The notes beneath the pieces were generated by a model. It saw only the letters and a program-made list of their open reading frames with translations. It was not told the origin of the DNA and searched no databases. This document shows, one piece after another, positions 16,679 to 25,108 of a stretch of DNA of 64,000 bases. Position 1 is the first letter of the stretch. Each line of letters begins with the position of its first letter. The stretch is from Gimesia alba. GTDB taxonomy: Bacteria > Planctomycetota > Planctomycetia > Planctomycetales > Planctomycetaceae. The stretch covers positions 2,955,546-3,019,545 of the forward strand of contig NZ_CP036269.1 in NCBI RefSeq assembly GCF_007744675.1. The letters are read 5' to 3'. A program made the translations under genes and the position numbers.

Positions 16679-18031
16679 ATGAACGATCGAACTCATTTCT
16701 TTATTAGCTGTTCCATTACTATTTTAATGATCTGCTTCGTTCTCTGGCTGAAATATCCTGCTCCCTCTCAAAGATTGGCATCGCAGGAACCACCGGTCAT
16801 AGAAGCACCTCCACTGGATCTACAGAGTTTTCTGGATGTGGAAGAAGGTTCAGCGACGTCTTTAGTAAGCCTCCCACAATCGACTCATTTCGAGGGGGGA
16901 AAGAAAAAGCAATTTATTCCCCTCAATGTTGTACCACAACAAAAGAGTCAGCAGAGCCCCAAAGTTCAAATCGTTGCTACGAAGCGATCTGCCAGCAAAC
17001 GACAAGGAATTTCATCAAATCTGAGAAAACAGTTAGAGCAATCGGAATCGAATGCAGACCAACTGGTCGGGCAGAGTACCGATGCGTTTTCTCGAGGACT
17101 GCTTTCACTGTCAGAGTATCATCTCGCACTCAATATTGGATTCGATACCAAACTGAAAGCTGCTGAAATTCGTCAAACAAAACAGGCAAACATATCGTTT
17201 TTGAATCAGAAACAACAACTGTTTCAACAGGCTGTTGAACAATTGCAGGCTTTCGACCAACCAGCCGCTCAAGGGTGGTATGGAGATCTCGTGCATGCCA
17301 GGCTTCTTCTGGCACAAAATCAATATGAAATTGCCGATGCAACCAAGAATATTGATCGTCAGCAAGCAGCGTTATCCCAGATCTCAAACCTGTCGCGTGA
17401 ATACTTTAACATACGGAAGGCGGAATTGCAGATCGGTGAAGCAGACCTGTCTGAATTTCGTAGAGCATCAAGAGCCGTTTATCTTGCTAATCAAGAGAGT
17501 CAGTATTTATATGGTAGAGACAAAAATGATACCGCTGGATTGTCCGTCTATGTGCGTGAGCTGGAAGAAATTCAGACTGAATTACAGTGGATGGCAAATC
17601 GAGACGCCGGAATGGGAAGAAATGACTTGTTAAGTCTTTCCAAATCGCATCTGGCATATACACGGGGAAAATACTACCAGAAAAAAGATCACAAGAATGA
17701 GAGTCGGAAATATTTTCAAGAAAGCATGCAGTATTCTCAGGACGCCTGGAAGGAGAGGATCAATGTTTACTACCCGGCAGGAACGGCAAGTTTACATGAT
17801 CTTACCTCAGCGTGGATTATGTGGAATGCTTCTGGAACAGAGTATACTGAATTAGAATCGAGAGATTCCGGCACGATCAACCGGGAGATTCAAGCAGGCC
17901 TGGATCAAATGCTGAATATTGCGGAAAGGATCAGGGATCGCAGAGGGCGCATGGCCAGCGATATCTCTCTGGTCCGCTGTCTGAAGAATTCAGAAATGTT
18001 GAAAGAATTCAAAGTAGCTCAGACGAGATAA
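16679..18031 (+). CDS. Membrane-anchored hypothetical protein
   Basis: I do not recognise this 450-residue protein. A single N-terminal membrane segment (about 8-25) is followed by a Pro/Gln/Ser-rich linker to about 120, then a predominantly helical, Gln- and Ala-rich domain (about 125-450). The stretch around LSLSEYHLALNIGFDTKLKA and a later EIADATKNIDRQQAALSQIS suggest TPR-like or long helical-hairpin repeats. It would sit in the periplasm, tethered to the inner membrane. It is divergent from the sigma-54 activator and downstream of the tad locus, so a role in pilus assembly or surface attachment is possible, but only by position. No strong SD precedes the ATG. A terminator follows at 18066. 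Confidence 0.68.
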   Translation: MNDRTHFFISCSITILMICFVLWLKYPAPSQRLASQEPPVIEAPPLDLQSFLDVEEGSATSLVSLPQSTHFEGGKKKQFIPLNVVPQQKSQQSPKVQIVATKRSASKRQGISSNLRKQLEQSESNADQLVGQSTDAFSRGLLSLSEYHLALNIGFDTKLKAAEIRQTKQANISFLNQKQQLFQQAVEQLQAFDQPAAQGWYGDLVHARLLLAQNQYEIADATKNIDRQQAALSQISNLSREYFNIRKAELQIGEADLSEFRRASRAVYLANQESQYLYGRDKNDTAGLSVYVRELEEIQTELQWMANRDAGMGRNDLLSLSKSHLAYTRGKYYQKKDHKNESRKYFQESMQYSQDAWKERINVYYPAGTASLHDLTSAWIMWNASGTEYTELESRDSGTINREIQAGLDQMLNIAERIRDRRGRMASDISLVRCLKNSEMLKEFKVAQTR

Positions 18032-18065
18032 AAAGAGAAAAAAGACCTTTGATTGAGATCGAAGA

Positions 18066-18097
18066 CTGGCAGCAATGATGTTGCCAGGTTTTTTTTT
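18066..18097 (+). terminator. Terminator after the anchored hypothetical gene
   Basis: CTGGCA (18066-18071) pairs with TGCCAG (18082-18087), followed by G and nine T. The stem is short, but the T-run is strong. Confidence 0.7.
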
Positions 18098-18221
18098 GCA
18101 GGTTTTGCTCAAACCCCAGCAGGGAGTAGAAATGGGATCTTCCAGCGCCGCCTGTCATGATTAAGGCTAAGCCACGATCAGAATTGAAGGTCACCTCAAG
18201 CTGGTTTGACTGACCATCAAT

Positions 18222-18244
18222 AAAAAAAGCCTCAAAAGAGAGGC
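18222..18244 (-). terminator. Terminator of tRNA-Cys
   Basis: On the minus strand GCCTC (18244-18240) pairs with GAGGC (18233-18229), with a six-base loop and then seven T. It lies 13 bp beyond the tRNA 3' end. Confidence 0.75.
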
Positions 18245-18256
18245 AAAATCGAAAAG

Positions 18257-18330
18257 AGGCGCCGCCCGGATTCGAACCGGGGAATAACGGATTTGCAATC
18301 CGCCGCCTTAGACCACTTGGCTACGGCGCC
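18257..18330 (-). tRNA. tRNA-Cys (anticodon GCA)
   Basis: A 74-nt cloverleaf can be drawn by eye. The acceptor stem GGCGCCG pairs with CGGCGCC and is followed by discriminator U, the base characteristic of tRNA-Cys. The anticodon loop is TTGCAAA on a TCCG-closing stem, so the anticodon is GCA. The T-arm carries GGTTCGAATCC. CCA is not encoded. It is the only tRNA gene in the window. Confidence 0.95.
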
Positions 18331-18715
18331 TGAAATTCTGTTAGAACAAATAAACTCTTACAACAGAGGAGTTTATAGTGTTGAAACTATTTAATCAACA
18401 GAAGCGATAGAGTCATTATTCGACGCTTCTTCGTTTGAATTTGACCGAATCCTAATAACCGATCGAACTTAGGTCAAGCAAACCACGGATGATCCGAAAT
18501 ATTTTTGCAACCTTCCCATTTTAACCCATGGGCCAGTGATAAAGTTTAGGGAAGACGTAGCGGCCGAAAGTCTCTTCTCTGTGACTAACCACTCTGCTTT
18601 GGTGGAATTCTCAACTCAATCCGTGTAGCATCGAAGGTATTCCTTTTCTGCTTTCTAACTGGATGCATTTAAGGTTCTGAGGGTTCAAAAAAATCTCTCT
18701 CCCTTCCTTCTAGAG
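18331..18715. other. Intergenic region, promoters only
   Basis: This 385-bp gap contains the upstream region of tRNA-Cys on the minus strand and the leader of the 18716 gene on the plus strand. I see no gene or repeat in it. Confidence 0.45.
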
Positions 18716-19594
18716 ATGGATAGAAGTCTTGAGGGGAGCATTTTCCGTTTCCAGAAAAGACACATCGAAACTATGACTGATCAGACTGATTCCACATCAA
18801 AAATGACTGAAGAACAATTAATCGACTGTGCGCGAGAAGCATTAAGTGAGAGTAGTTGGGTAATCGGTGAGTGTGCCTCGCAATGGACCAAAAAATACGC
18901 GAAAGGGAGAACCGACGCTGATTTTGGTGCGATGGTCGGTTTAAGCGGCGATCAAATCTATCAGCGCAGAAGAGTTTGGGAGACTTTTGGAGACGTTCGG
19001 GAGCAATATGCCAAACTAAAATGGTCGCATTATTATATTGCCCTCACCTGGGATGATGCCCCTGAATGTTTACAGTGGGCAGAAGAAAATGAGGCGACAG
19101 TTGCAGAACTGAAAGCCTGGAGACGTGCCGTCAATGGTGAAGACCTTTCGATCTCAGAACCATTTGAAGAATATCCTGTCGATTCTGAAGTCGCTTTTAT
19201 TTCTGATGAACCGATTTCGGTCAAAGATCCATCTGAATATGGACAGTCTGATCGAGACGGTTTTGAATCTGGTGGACGAGACCAGGCAGATGCTGCTGCT
19301 ACAGTTGGCGGGCATGCCCGTGATATGGGAACTTCCGGAAGTGACTATAGTCCGTTTCGGTCAGGAGCCGCGTCCCCTGCCCCACAAGGTTCTGGAGCAG
19401 AGACAGCGGTTGTCGCAAAACCAGAAATCACTCCAGAGCAGGCGATCAAACGGATCTGCGCTGCAGTAGAACGCAGCTATAAGATGTTAACGCCCGAAGT
19501 GCAATCAGCATTTCCAGAGCTGAAACCCAAACTGAAAACGCGATTTATTAAAGCGGTCAGTGATCTCAATTCGGTGGCGGCAAAGTTGCAGTAG
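18716..19594 (+). CDS. Hypothetical protein with possible N-terminal helix-turn-helix
   Basis: A 292-residue soluble protein not recognised by family. The first 130 residues are helical; DADFGAMVGLSGDQIYQRRR has the spacing of a helix-turn-helix, followed by a Trp-rich segment (WSHYYIALTW) and further helices. This loosely recalls ParB/KorB-type or phage regulators. A low-complexity Gly/Ser/Asp linker spans about 150-240, then a helical C-terminal domain from about 240. A start at ATG 18773 (MTDQTD) is as likely as 18716, since neither has a clear SD. DNA binding is a guess. It lies between tRNA-Cys and the HtrA-type protease. Confidence 0.62.
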   Translation: MDRSLEGSIFRFQKRHIETMTDQTDSTSKMTEEQLIDCAREALSESSWVIGECASQWTKKYAKGRTDADFGAMVGLSGDQIYQRRRVWETFGDVREQYAKLKWSHYYIALTWDDAPECLQWAEENEATVAELKAWRRAVNGEDLSISEPFEEYPVDSEVAFISDEPISVKDPSEYGQSDRDGFESGGRDQADAAATVGGHARDMGTSGSDYSPFRSGAASPAPQGSGAETAVVAKPEITPEQAIKRICAAVERSYKMLTPEVQSAFPELKPKLKTRFIKAVSDLNSVAAKLQ

Positions 19595-19713
19595 ACAGTT
19601 CAGCGATCATCAGTCTTCTCAAGAGTCTTGCGATCAGCGTGTTGGCCTGCCTAAAATGAACATTGTATGACATCAGTGTCCAATTTTTTCGTTTTCTGAG
19701 AAATCAGCATTTT

Positions 19714-20889
19714 ATGGCCCCAGAACAACAGTCACATCGGTTTGACTCTCCCGCGAGAAAATCTTCGATTACGCAGAGATGGCTTATTCTAATTCTGATT
19801 GTCCTGATAGGTCTCATGTCATTTGAGATCATCAGTCGCAAATTGAGACAGTCGACGTCCCGAATTCCCCTGCGTACGGATCTGACACAATCTGAGCGGA
19901 GGACCATTGAATTATTTCATGAATCTTCGCCATCGGTTGTGCATATCCGAACGGCAGAGTTTGCGCTGGAAGCAGATCAATTCAGTATGAATCTGCAAAA
20001 GACGCCACAGGGCTCAGGAAGCGGTTTTATCTGGGATCGCAACGGGCATATCGTAACCAATTTTCATGTGATCCAAAAAGCGGATGAAGCGACCGTCACA
20101 TTAGCTGATAATACGATCTGGAAAGCAAAATTAGTCGGTTTTGCGCCTTCCAAGGACTTGGCTGTCCTGAAAATTAATGCGCCACGTGAGCGGTTGAAAC
20201 CGATTCAAGTGGGGTACTCTGCCGATCTTCAGGTGGGACAGACCGTGCTGGCGATCGGGAATCCGTTTGGCCTGGATCAATCTCTGACGACAGGAATTAT
20301 CAGTGGGTTGGGGAGAGAAATCATTTCCGTGACTGGCCGGTCCATTCGCAATGTGATTCAGACGGATGCCTCGATCAATCCGGGAAATTCAGGAGGTCCT
20401 TTACTCGACAGCTCAGGGCATTTAATTGGGGTGAATACCGCCATATATAGCTCTTCCCATGTCTATGCCGGAATTGGTTATGCCGTTCCCGTTGATCTGA
20501 TCAGCCGATTTGTCCCTCAGTTAATTCGGTATGGTGTGATTCAGATTCCCAGCTTGAACTTTACTGGTGTGGATGACTTTGTCATTCGAAAACTGAAAAG
20601 CAACCGACTTTTGCCTCAGGATGTCAAGGGAGTCATGGTTCAGGACTTGATACCGGGGGGAGCAGCTGATCAAGCCGGCATAAAGCCGATTGGGGTGGAC
20701 CAGGCAGGTGATGTAGTTCTGGGAGACCTGATCATGCAGTTGGATAAAATGCCAATTACCAATGCGAATGACTTATTAGATGCGTTAGAGACCCACAAAG
20801 TGGGGGATGAAGTGAACCTGATCGTCTTGCGCAATAATCAAAAAAAGAAATTGAAAGCAGAATTGCAAGAGTGGAAAAACGAACCATAA
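19714..20889 (+). CDS. HtrA/DegP-family trypsin-like serine protease with PDZ domain
   Basis: Envelope quality-control protease of 391 residues. One membrane anchor (about 22-40) leads into a trypsin-like domain with the full catalytic triad: His118 in NFHVIQK, Asp148 in KDLAVLK and Ser226 in NPGNSGGPLL. A single PDZ domain occupies about 290-391, with VQDLIPGGAADQAGIKP. One PDZ domain plus an N-terminal anchor is DegS/DegQ-like architecture; it degrades or senses misfolded periplasmic proteins. The ATG at 19714 is used; an upstream TTG at 19663 would add 17 residues without family similarity. No sigma-E-type partner is adjacent. Confidence 0.93.
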   Translation: MAPEQQSHRFDSPARKSSITQRWLILILIVLIGLMSFEIISRKLRQSTSRIPLRTDLTQSERRTIELFHESSPSVVHIRTAEFALEADQFSMNLQKTPQGSGSGFIWDRNGHIVTNFHVIQKADEATVTLADNTIWKAKLVGFAPSKDLAVLKINAPRERLKPIQVGYSADLQVGQTVLAIGNPFGLDQSLTTGIISGLGREIISVTGRSIRNVIQTDASINPGNSGGPLLDSSGHLIGVNTAIYSSSHVYAGIGYAVPVDLISRFVPQLIRYGVIQIPSLNFTGVDDFVIRKLKSNRLLPQDVKGVMVQDLIPGGAADQAGIKPIGVDQAGDVVLGDLIMQLDKMPITNANDLLDALETHKVGDEVNLIVLRNNQKKKLKAELQEWKNEP

Positions 20890-20995
20890 GATTTCCCTCA
20901 AAACGCAATTCTGAACCGAACTAGATGCCAAGTAGTGATTATTGATTGGTTTTGAGTGTGATTCTCATGGTTGAAACCTAACTGAGATCGGCATT

Positions 20996-21083
20996 AACCG
21001 CGGCTAACGCCGTGCGGCTGATCCGGTTATTGGTGATTTCCCAGCCGGAATGACTTCTTAGCCGAAGGGCGTTAGCCCCGGTT
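20996..21083. repeat. REP-like inverted repeat
   Basis: The two 24-nt arms, 20996-21019 and 21060-21083, are reverse complements at 21 of 24 positions; both hold the core GGCTAACGCC or its complement. They are separated by a 40-nt spacer and lie in a gene-free 386-bp gap between the protease and the STAS gene. Arm size and GC-rich core are those of REP/BIME-type elements. It is not followed by a T-run. Confidence 0.7.
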
Positions 21084-21275
21084 CCTTCCATTTGCAAAGA
21101 GGCATTCGAATTAAGAAACACTACTTAGGTGAGATACGAAGAGCGAATCATATTGGTAAATATTCGGTTTTAATGGACTTGCGCCAATAGATCTTGACTA
21201 CTCAAACGGATTTCTTGGTTGACAGTTTACTGATTTGGATTACTATGTGTAGGTTCCTTTGATATCCCTCGAGTT

Positions 21276-21689
21276 ATGACTTGCAGGGTTTTTACAAACG
21301 ACGATCTTGTTGACAGTTCCATTATGCCTGCCGATTATCCACCAGAAATAGTCAAAGAGGGTCAAGTCACTATCGTGTCTTTGGGGCCAGAGTACGAAAA
21401 TCTGGATGAACCCCGACTCGATGCGTTGACGGATGTTCTATTACAGGTTGCGGAAACGGCATCCCCCCCCATTGTCTTACTCGACCTCTCCCACACTTCA
21501 TTCTTTGGTTCTGCTTTTATTGAAGTGATTTTCCGGATGTGGAATCGCCTGAATCATCGGGAAGGTGGCAAATTCTGTATTTGCGGGCTCAGCGAATATT
21601 GTACAGAAGTGCTGGAAGTGACCCATCTTGATCAGCTTTGGGAAACATTTGCGACTCGAGAAGAAGCGGTTCGAGCTCTTAATTCTTAA
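21276..21689 (+). CDS. STAS-domain protein (anti-sigma-factor-antagonist type)
   Basis: A 137-residue single-domain protein with the STAS fold: an N-terminal strand (VTIVSLGPE), the central loop LLDLSHTSFFGSAFIEVIF, where SpoIIAA-type proteins have the phosphorylatable Ser in DxSxxxxxDSxG, and helices near the C-terminus. The Asp usually preceding the Ser is replaced by Phe-Gly (FFGSAF), so phosphorylation is uncertain. Such proteins switch partner kinases or anti-sigma factors. ATG 21324 is an alternative start that would drop 16 residues. No kinase or phosphatase partner is adjacent; a Flp pilin lies 336 bp downstream. Confidence 0.78.
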   Translation: MTCRVFTNDDLVDSSIMPADYPPEIVKEGQVTIVSLGPEYENLDEPRLDALTDVLLQVAETASPPIVLLDLSHTSFFGSAFIEVIFRMWNRLNHREGGKFCICGLSEYCTEVLEVTHLDQLWETFATREEAVRALNS

Positions 21690-21958
21690 GTGACTCTTGA
21701 TACCAGTCTTACAGAGGCAGCTTTCTCCCCTGCTTCCCTTGCGATAGCTTGTATCCTCTTGGATTCCTTGTAGTGCAAAGTGTATCTGATTGTTAACACT
21801 TTGGGTGGTCGCTGATCGATTTTGTTACGTTTTTTACGCATTCCACAGGACCCTGGCTGAGCAATTTTGTGGTGCTGGGAGCGGTATTTCCACTTCACCT
21901 GTTGGGTTTCTTTAAATCGAATTCTCCAAGCGTGCCGAATCCAGAAAATCCGAATGAT

Positions 21959-21974
21959 TGGTACAGGTTATGCA
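21959..21974 (+). promoter_or_regulatory. Sigma-54 (-24/-12) promoter of the canonical Flp pilin
   Basis: The bases read TGGTACAGGTTATGCA, preceded by T. The -24 box TTGGTAC has one mismatch and the -12 box ATGCA has one; GG (21960-21961) and GC (21972-21973) are exactly 10 apart. The ATGCATA core equals that of the 9392 promoter. Transcription would start near 21985, 40 bp before the GTG. The rest of the 336-bp gap from 21690 shows no gene. Confidence 0.72.
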
Positions 21975-22025
21975 TACTATTTCCTGAGAGGATTTTCTAT
22001 CTGGACTACATGAAAGGGCGACCCT

Positions 22026-22214
22026 GTGTTAAATAAAATCCGGACACAATCTCGGCGATGGAAGAAAAAAGTCCGTGGTGCTGTCTTTGTTGAATATTTA
22101 CTGCTACTGACAATCATTGGGATTGGGGCTATTGCTGGTCTGACGACACTCAGAAGTGCTTTGATCAATGAACTGATGGATTTAGCGAATGCGATTAACG
22201 CCATCAATTCATGA
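22026..22214 (+). CDS. Canonical Flp/type IVb pilin
   Basis: A 62-residue prepilin of normal Flp size. A basic leader (MLNKIRTQSRRWKKKVRG) ends at Gly18; cleavage would expose AVFVEYLLLL, with Glu at +5 and Tyr at +6, the signature of Flp subunits. The hydrophobic helix continues to about 40 (GAIAGLTTLRS) and the protein ends with an amphipathic ANAINAINS tail. It starts with GTG at 22026 behind AAAGGG. It lies about 7.5 kb from tadC, separate from the three extended pilins, but shares their sigma-54-type promoter. It is the best candidate for the main structural pilin. A terminator follows at 22253. Confidence 0.88.
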   Translation: MLNKIRTQSRRWKKKVRGAVFVEYLLLLTIIGIGAIAGLTTLRSALINELMDLANAINAINS

Positions 22215-22252
22215 ATTGAAAATCCATTGAGACAACTTATGAATACAATCAA

Positions 22253-22283
22253 AGGTCTGTGCTAAGGGCACAGGCCTTTTTTT
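22253..22283 (+). terminator. Rho-independent terminator after the Flp pilin
   Basis: AGGTCTGTGC (22253-22262) pairs with GCACAGGCCT (22268-22277) with one G-T pair and runs into seven T, a strong intrinsic terminator. Confidence 0.88.
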
Positions 22284-22415
22284 CGTTTGGTGTGGTGAGT
22301 ATTTTCCTTTTTGCGTTAAAAAGATTGGAATAAATGGAATGGTTTGAATATAATGAGTTCGATGAATAAATAACCTGTGGTTATTTCGCATTTAAGAAAG
22401 AGATGAGGCGAACTG

Positions 22416-22952
22416 ATGAAACGATTACTGACATTGGCTGTTGCAATGGGCCTGTTTTACGTCACTATGGCCAGCTTTAGTTCTGCACACCAAAAAGCAG
22501 CTGAGCTCAAATCGGTAAACTCAGGTCAGAAGAAGTCGGACGAGTATTCAAACTATGATCGCGATGATTTGAAAACTGGTTTGGCCCGTGCCTACTATGA
22601 TGCACTTATGAACGCCAAGAATGACATTGAAGACAACGAAGGCGACAATGACTTGGGAGAGTATAAAGGCCCTGATGGAAAGAATCATACCGCCTTCGAC
22701 GAAGCGCGGAGGACCATTCTCCAGGCAGATCGGATTCTTGCACGGGTCAAAGCAGAAAATAAAAAAGCCCTTGTGAAATTGCGAAATCCTCCCCGCCGAA
22801 TTCTGCCGGGACAAAAACAGCCTCCTAAGGCAGCAGTATCGAAAAAGCAGGTGCTAAAGCAAAAAATTGAGGCACAGGAAAAACTGCTCAAACGTCAAGA
22901 GCAGAAACTGGCGAGTCTCAAAAAAGAGCTGGAAACAGCTCCTGCAAAATAA
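22416..22952 (+). CDS. Exported hypothetical protein with C-terminal coiled coil
   Basis: A 178-residue secreted protein not recognised by family. Residues 1-24 are a signal peptide ending near ASFSSAH. The mature part is highly charged and helical: DDLKTGLARAYYDALMNAKN, then an acidic Asp/Glu/Asn-rich segment, a second helix, a Pro-rich linker (PPRRILPGQKQPPKA) and a Lys/Gln-rich coiled coil over about 145-174 (KLLKRQEQKLASLKKELE). No catalytic motif is visible; a structural or binding role in the periplasm is likely. ATGAGGCG acts as SD before the ATG. It converges with the propeller gene at 23010 through a shared terminator. Confidence 0.72.
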   Translation: MKRLLTLAVAMGLFYVTMASFSSAHQKAAELKSVNSGQKKSDEYSNYDRDDLKTGLARAYYDALMNAKNDIEDNEGDNDLGEYKGPDGKNHTAFDEARRTILQADRILARVKAENKKALVKLRNPPRRILPGQKQPPKAAVSKKQVLKQKIEAQEKLLKRQEQKLASLKKELETAPAK

Positions 22953-22976
22953 AATGAAGTATCGTATCTGAAAATC

Positions 22977-23020
22977 ATAGCCGTGCGGGAATCAATGATT
23001 CCTTCGCGGCTATTTTTGTT
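22977..23020. terminator. Bidirectional terminator between convergent genes
   Basis: ATAGCCG (22977-22983) pairs with CGGCTAT (23007-23013), and an inner GGAATC (22988-22993) pairs with GATTCC (22997-23002). A TTTTTG run follows on the plus strand. Its right arm overlaps the end of the propeller gene at 23010. Confidence 0.75.
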
Positions 23021-24416
23021 TGAGATCGAGGCAGACGAGCCGTTTTTCATCGCGAAGATAGAGCCGTCCGTTTGCCAGAGCAGGATGGGCCCAGGCTTTA
23101 AATCCCAACAAGCCGGTCAGCTTGCCTTTTTCGCGATATTCGGCTGGGTTGGCTTCAATTAAGATCAGTGTCCCCTGCTCCGTCAGGCAGATAATGTGAT
23201 TTTCCACGGCGATTTGAGTACATTTGCCAACACGTCTGGACATCCATTGGACCTGCCCCCGCTGCAAATCCAGGCAGCGGTAAGTGACCGCAGCCAGATC
23301 GCCGTGCGGGCCGTAGATATAACCATCTTTGATGATGCTGGTGGCAAACTGGTTCTGCATTGTCAGAGTTTTCCAGCGAGAGATCGGACGCAGGCTCTCA
23401 TTCTGACGAATCAAGGCAAAACGCATTGCGCCTGTTCCATACGCAGAAGAGATAAACAGGGAATCCTCATTCCAGACAGGAGTGGCGCAATTGCAGTTGT
23501 ATTTGTTACCCCAGACCACGCGCCAGAGCAGACCTCCCTGTTTCGGGTTGAGTGAGAGAATCGATTGTCCTGTCGGGACAATAATTTGCCGCTGATCTTC
23601 TGCTTCGATGACAATGGGAGAGCCATAACCGGGTGGATCGTTTCCAGCAGACCAGACCAGTTTTCCGGTCTCTTTATTCACAGCAATGACCGAGTTATTG
23701 TTGGATCCCCCCGGTTGAAGAATGACAAGGTCTCCTTCGATCAGGGGAGACGCAGACATGCCCCAGTAATAAATGGTCTTCTGTTCCTGTTGTGCAGCAC
23801 CACTCAGCCGGAAAATATTCTTTTTCCAGATGATTTTTCCGGAATTGGCTTCCAGGCAGAGTAGATCCCCGGCTGGTAAGAGGCAGTACAATTTTCCGTC
23901 ATGATAGGTGGGAGTGGAACGGGGGCCACGTGCTTGTCTCTGGCTATCCAGGTAAGTCGGTGCGGCGATTGTGGCCCAGAGTTTCTTACCAGTGTCCGCG
24001 TCAAAGCAGACGACAAAATCATTCGTCAGATGAGTGGCCATTGTCCAGATCCGGCCGTCAGCCACCACAATGGAAGAATAACCGCTGCCCAAGGGAACAC
24101 GCCAAAGCACAGAGGGGCGATGGACGTTCCAGTTTAAATTCAGGCCGGTTTCCTCTGAAATTCCGTTACGTTGATTTCCCAGGAAAGAAGTCCAGGTACC
24201 GTTCTGATTCGTTTTCTGCGTTCCAGGCTCAACTGTCACGGAAGAGCTGGGGGCTGATTTTGAACCGCGCGGGGAAATCTGAGGTAACTGAGCTGTGGCG
24301 AGACTGGTGTTGATCAGCATAGCAAGCAGAAGACTTGCTACTTTTCTCTGGGTTGAACCGGAGCAAATCAAGGAACTCCAATCAAGTTGTATTTCACGCC
24401 AGTTCATAGAGGCCAT
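23010..24416 (-). CDS. Exported PQQ-like beta-propeller protein 1
   Basis: Eight-bladed WD/PQQ-type propeller of about 468 residues. It has a long, weakly positive N-terminus and a hydrophobic segment (VASLLLAMLINTSLATAQ). Blades repeat patterns such as VVCFDADTGKKLW, LLCLEANSGKIIW and IAVNKETGKLVW, in which the Trp closes each blade. The quinoprotein dehydrogenase active-site residues (such as the Cys-Cys disulfide pair) are not seen, so it is probably a scaffold or binding protein, not a PQQ enzyme. ATG 24416, ATG 24407 and TTG 24458 are all possible starts. It follows ridA by about 50 bp on the same strand and is related to the protein at 26340. Confidence 0.85.
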   Translation of the reverse strand: MASMNWREIQLDWSSLICSGSTQRKVASLLLAMLINTSLATAQLPQISPRGSKSAPSSSVTVEPGTQKTNQNGTWTSFLGNQRNGISEETGLNLNWNVHRPSVLWRVPLGSGYSSIVVADGRIWTMATHLTNDFVVCFDADTGKKLWATIAAPTYLDSQRQARGPRSTPTYHDGKLYCLLPAGDLLCLEANSGKIIWKKNIFRLSGAAQQEQKTIYYWGMSASPLIEGDLVILQPGGSNNNSVIAVNKETGKLVWSAGNDPPGYGSPIVIEAEDQRQIIVPTGQSILSLNPKQGGLLWRVVWGNKYNCNCATPVWNEDSLFISSAYGTGAMRFALIRQNESLRPISRWKTLTMQNQFATSIIKDGYIYGPHGDLAAVTYRCLDLQRGQVQWMSRRVGKCTQIAVENHIICLTEQGTLILIEANPAEYREKGKLTGLLGFKAWAHPALANGRLYLRDEKRLVCLDLKQK

Positions 24417-24466
24417 TCCAGTTTCAGGTAGTGCCCAGGCAGATGCTCCTGATTTCAAGTTAAGTC

Positions 24467-24934
24467 TTACGGCGAGACTTCAACCCAGAGCGCGATTTGA
24501 ACAGCAGCGTTGAGAGGCATTTCCGATATTCCCAGCGCGACGCGCGTATGTTTTCCTTTATCGCCTAAAACGTCGGTTAAGAGCTGTGATGCTGCATTCA
24601 GGACGTAAGGCTGTCGATCAAATCCCGGAGCAGAATGGACGTATCCTTCCAGGCGAATGATTTTGTTGATCTTGGAGAGCTCACCTGTGATGGACTTGAT
24701 TTGGGCCAGTGCATTCAGAATGCAGAGACAGGCTGCATTGGAGCCATCATCTTCATGAAGATGTTCACCAATTTTTCCTTTGAACATCAATTCGGTCCCA
24801 ATAAACGGGAGTTGGCCGCTTGTGACAATTGTATTTCCAAACTGCGTCACTGGAATGTATGATCCCACAGCGGCGGGGGGAGATGGCAGTGTATGTCCGA
24901 GTTCCTGTATGCGTTCTTCCGGTGTCTGGCTCAT
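24467..24934 (-). CDS. RidA/YjgF family enamine/imine deaminase
   Basis: A 155-residue RidA-like protein that hydrolyses reactive enamine or imine intermediates from PLP enzymes to ketoacids. It has the family signature near the C-terminus: HTRVALGISEMPLNAAVQIA, where the Arg binds the substrate carboxylate. An N-terminal TVTSGQLP-like block (IVTSGQLPF) and a central ILNALAQIK are conserved too. It is of the longer YjgF group (usual RidA is about 128 residues). The SD AAGGGAAA precedes the ATG. It is upstream of the propeller gene and presumably co-transcribed, though a functional link is not obvious. Confidence 0.92.
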   Translation of the reverse strand: MSQTPEERIQELGHTLPSPPAAVGSYIPVTQFGNTIVTSGQLPFIGTELMFKGKIGEHLHEDDGSNAACLCILNALAQIKSITGELSKINKIIRLEGYVHSAPGFDRQPYVLNAASQLLTDVLGDKGKHTRVALGISEMPLNAAVQIALWVEVSP

Positions 24935-25108
24935 GTTGAGTTTATTTCCCTTGTCGTAAGTAAAGAATTCAGAGTGTTTCGAATCTGTGAGAATCCCAAT
25001 GTCACTGGATCATAATATAACCGAGACTCACTTTTCTATAAATAGATCAATGGATTCCGATGAAAATCAGGCAGACTGGAATAAGTGGTTTCAGAGAAAT
25101 GAATTAAT

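Noticed and set aside
21686-21898. A 70-codon minus-strand frame upstream of the Flp pilin
   Set aside because: It has no RBS or family resemblance and abuts the STAS gene end; probably chance.
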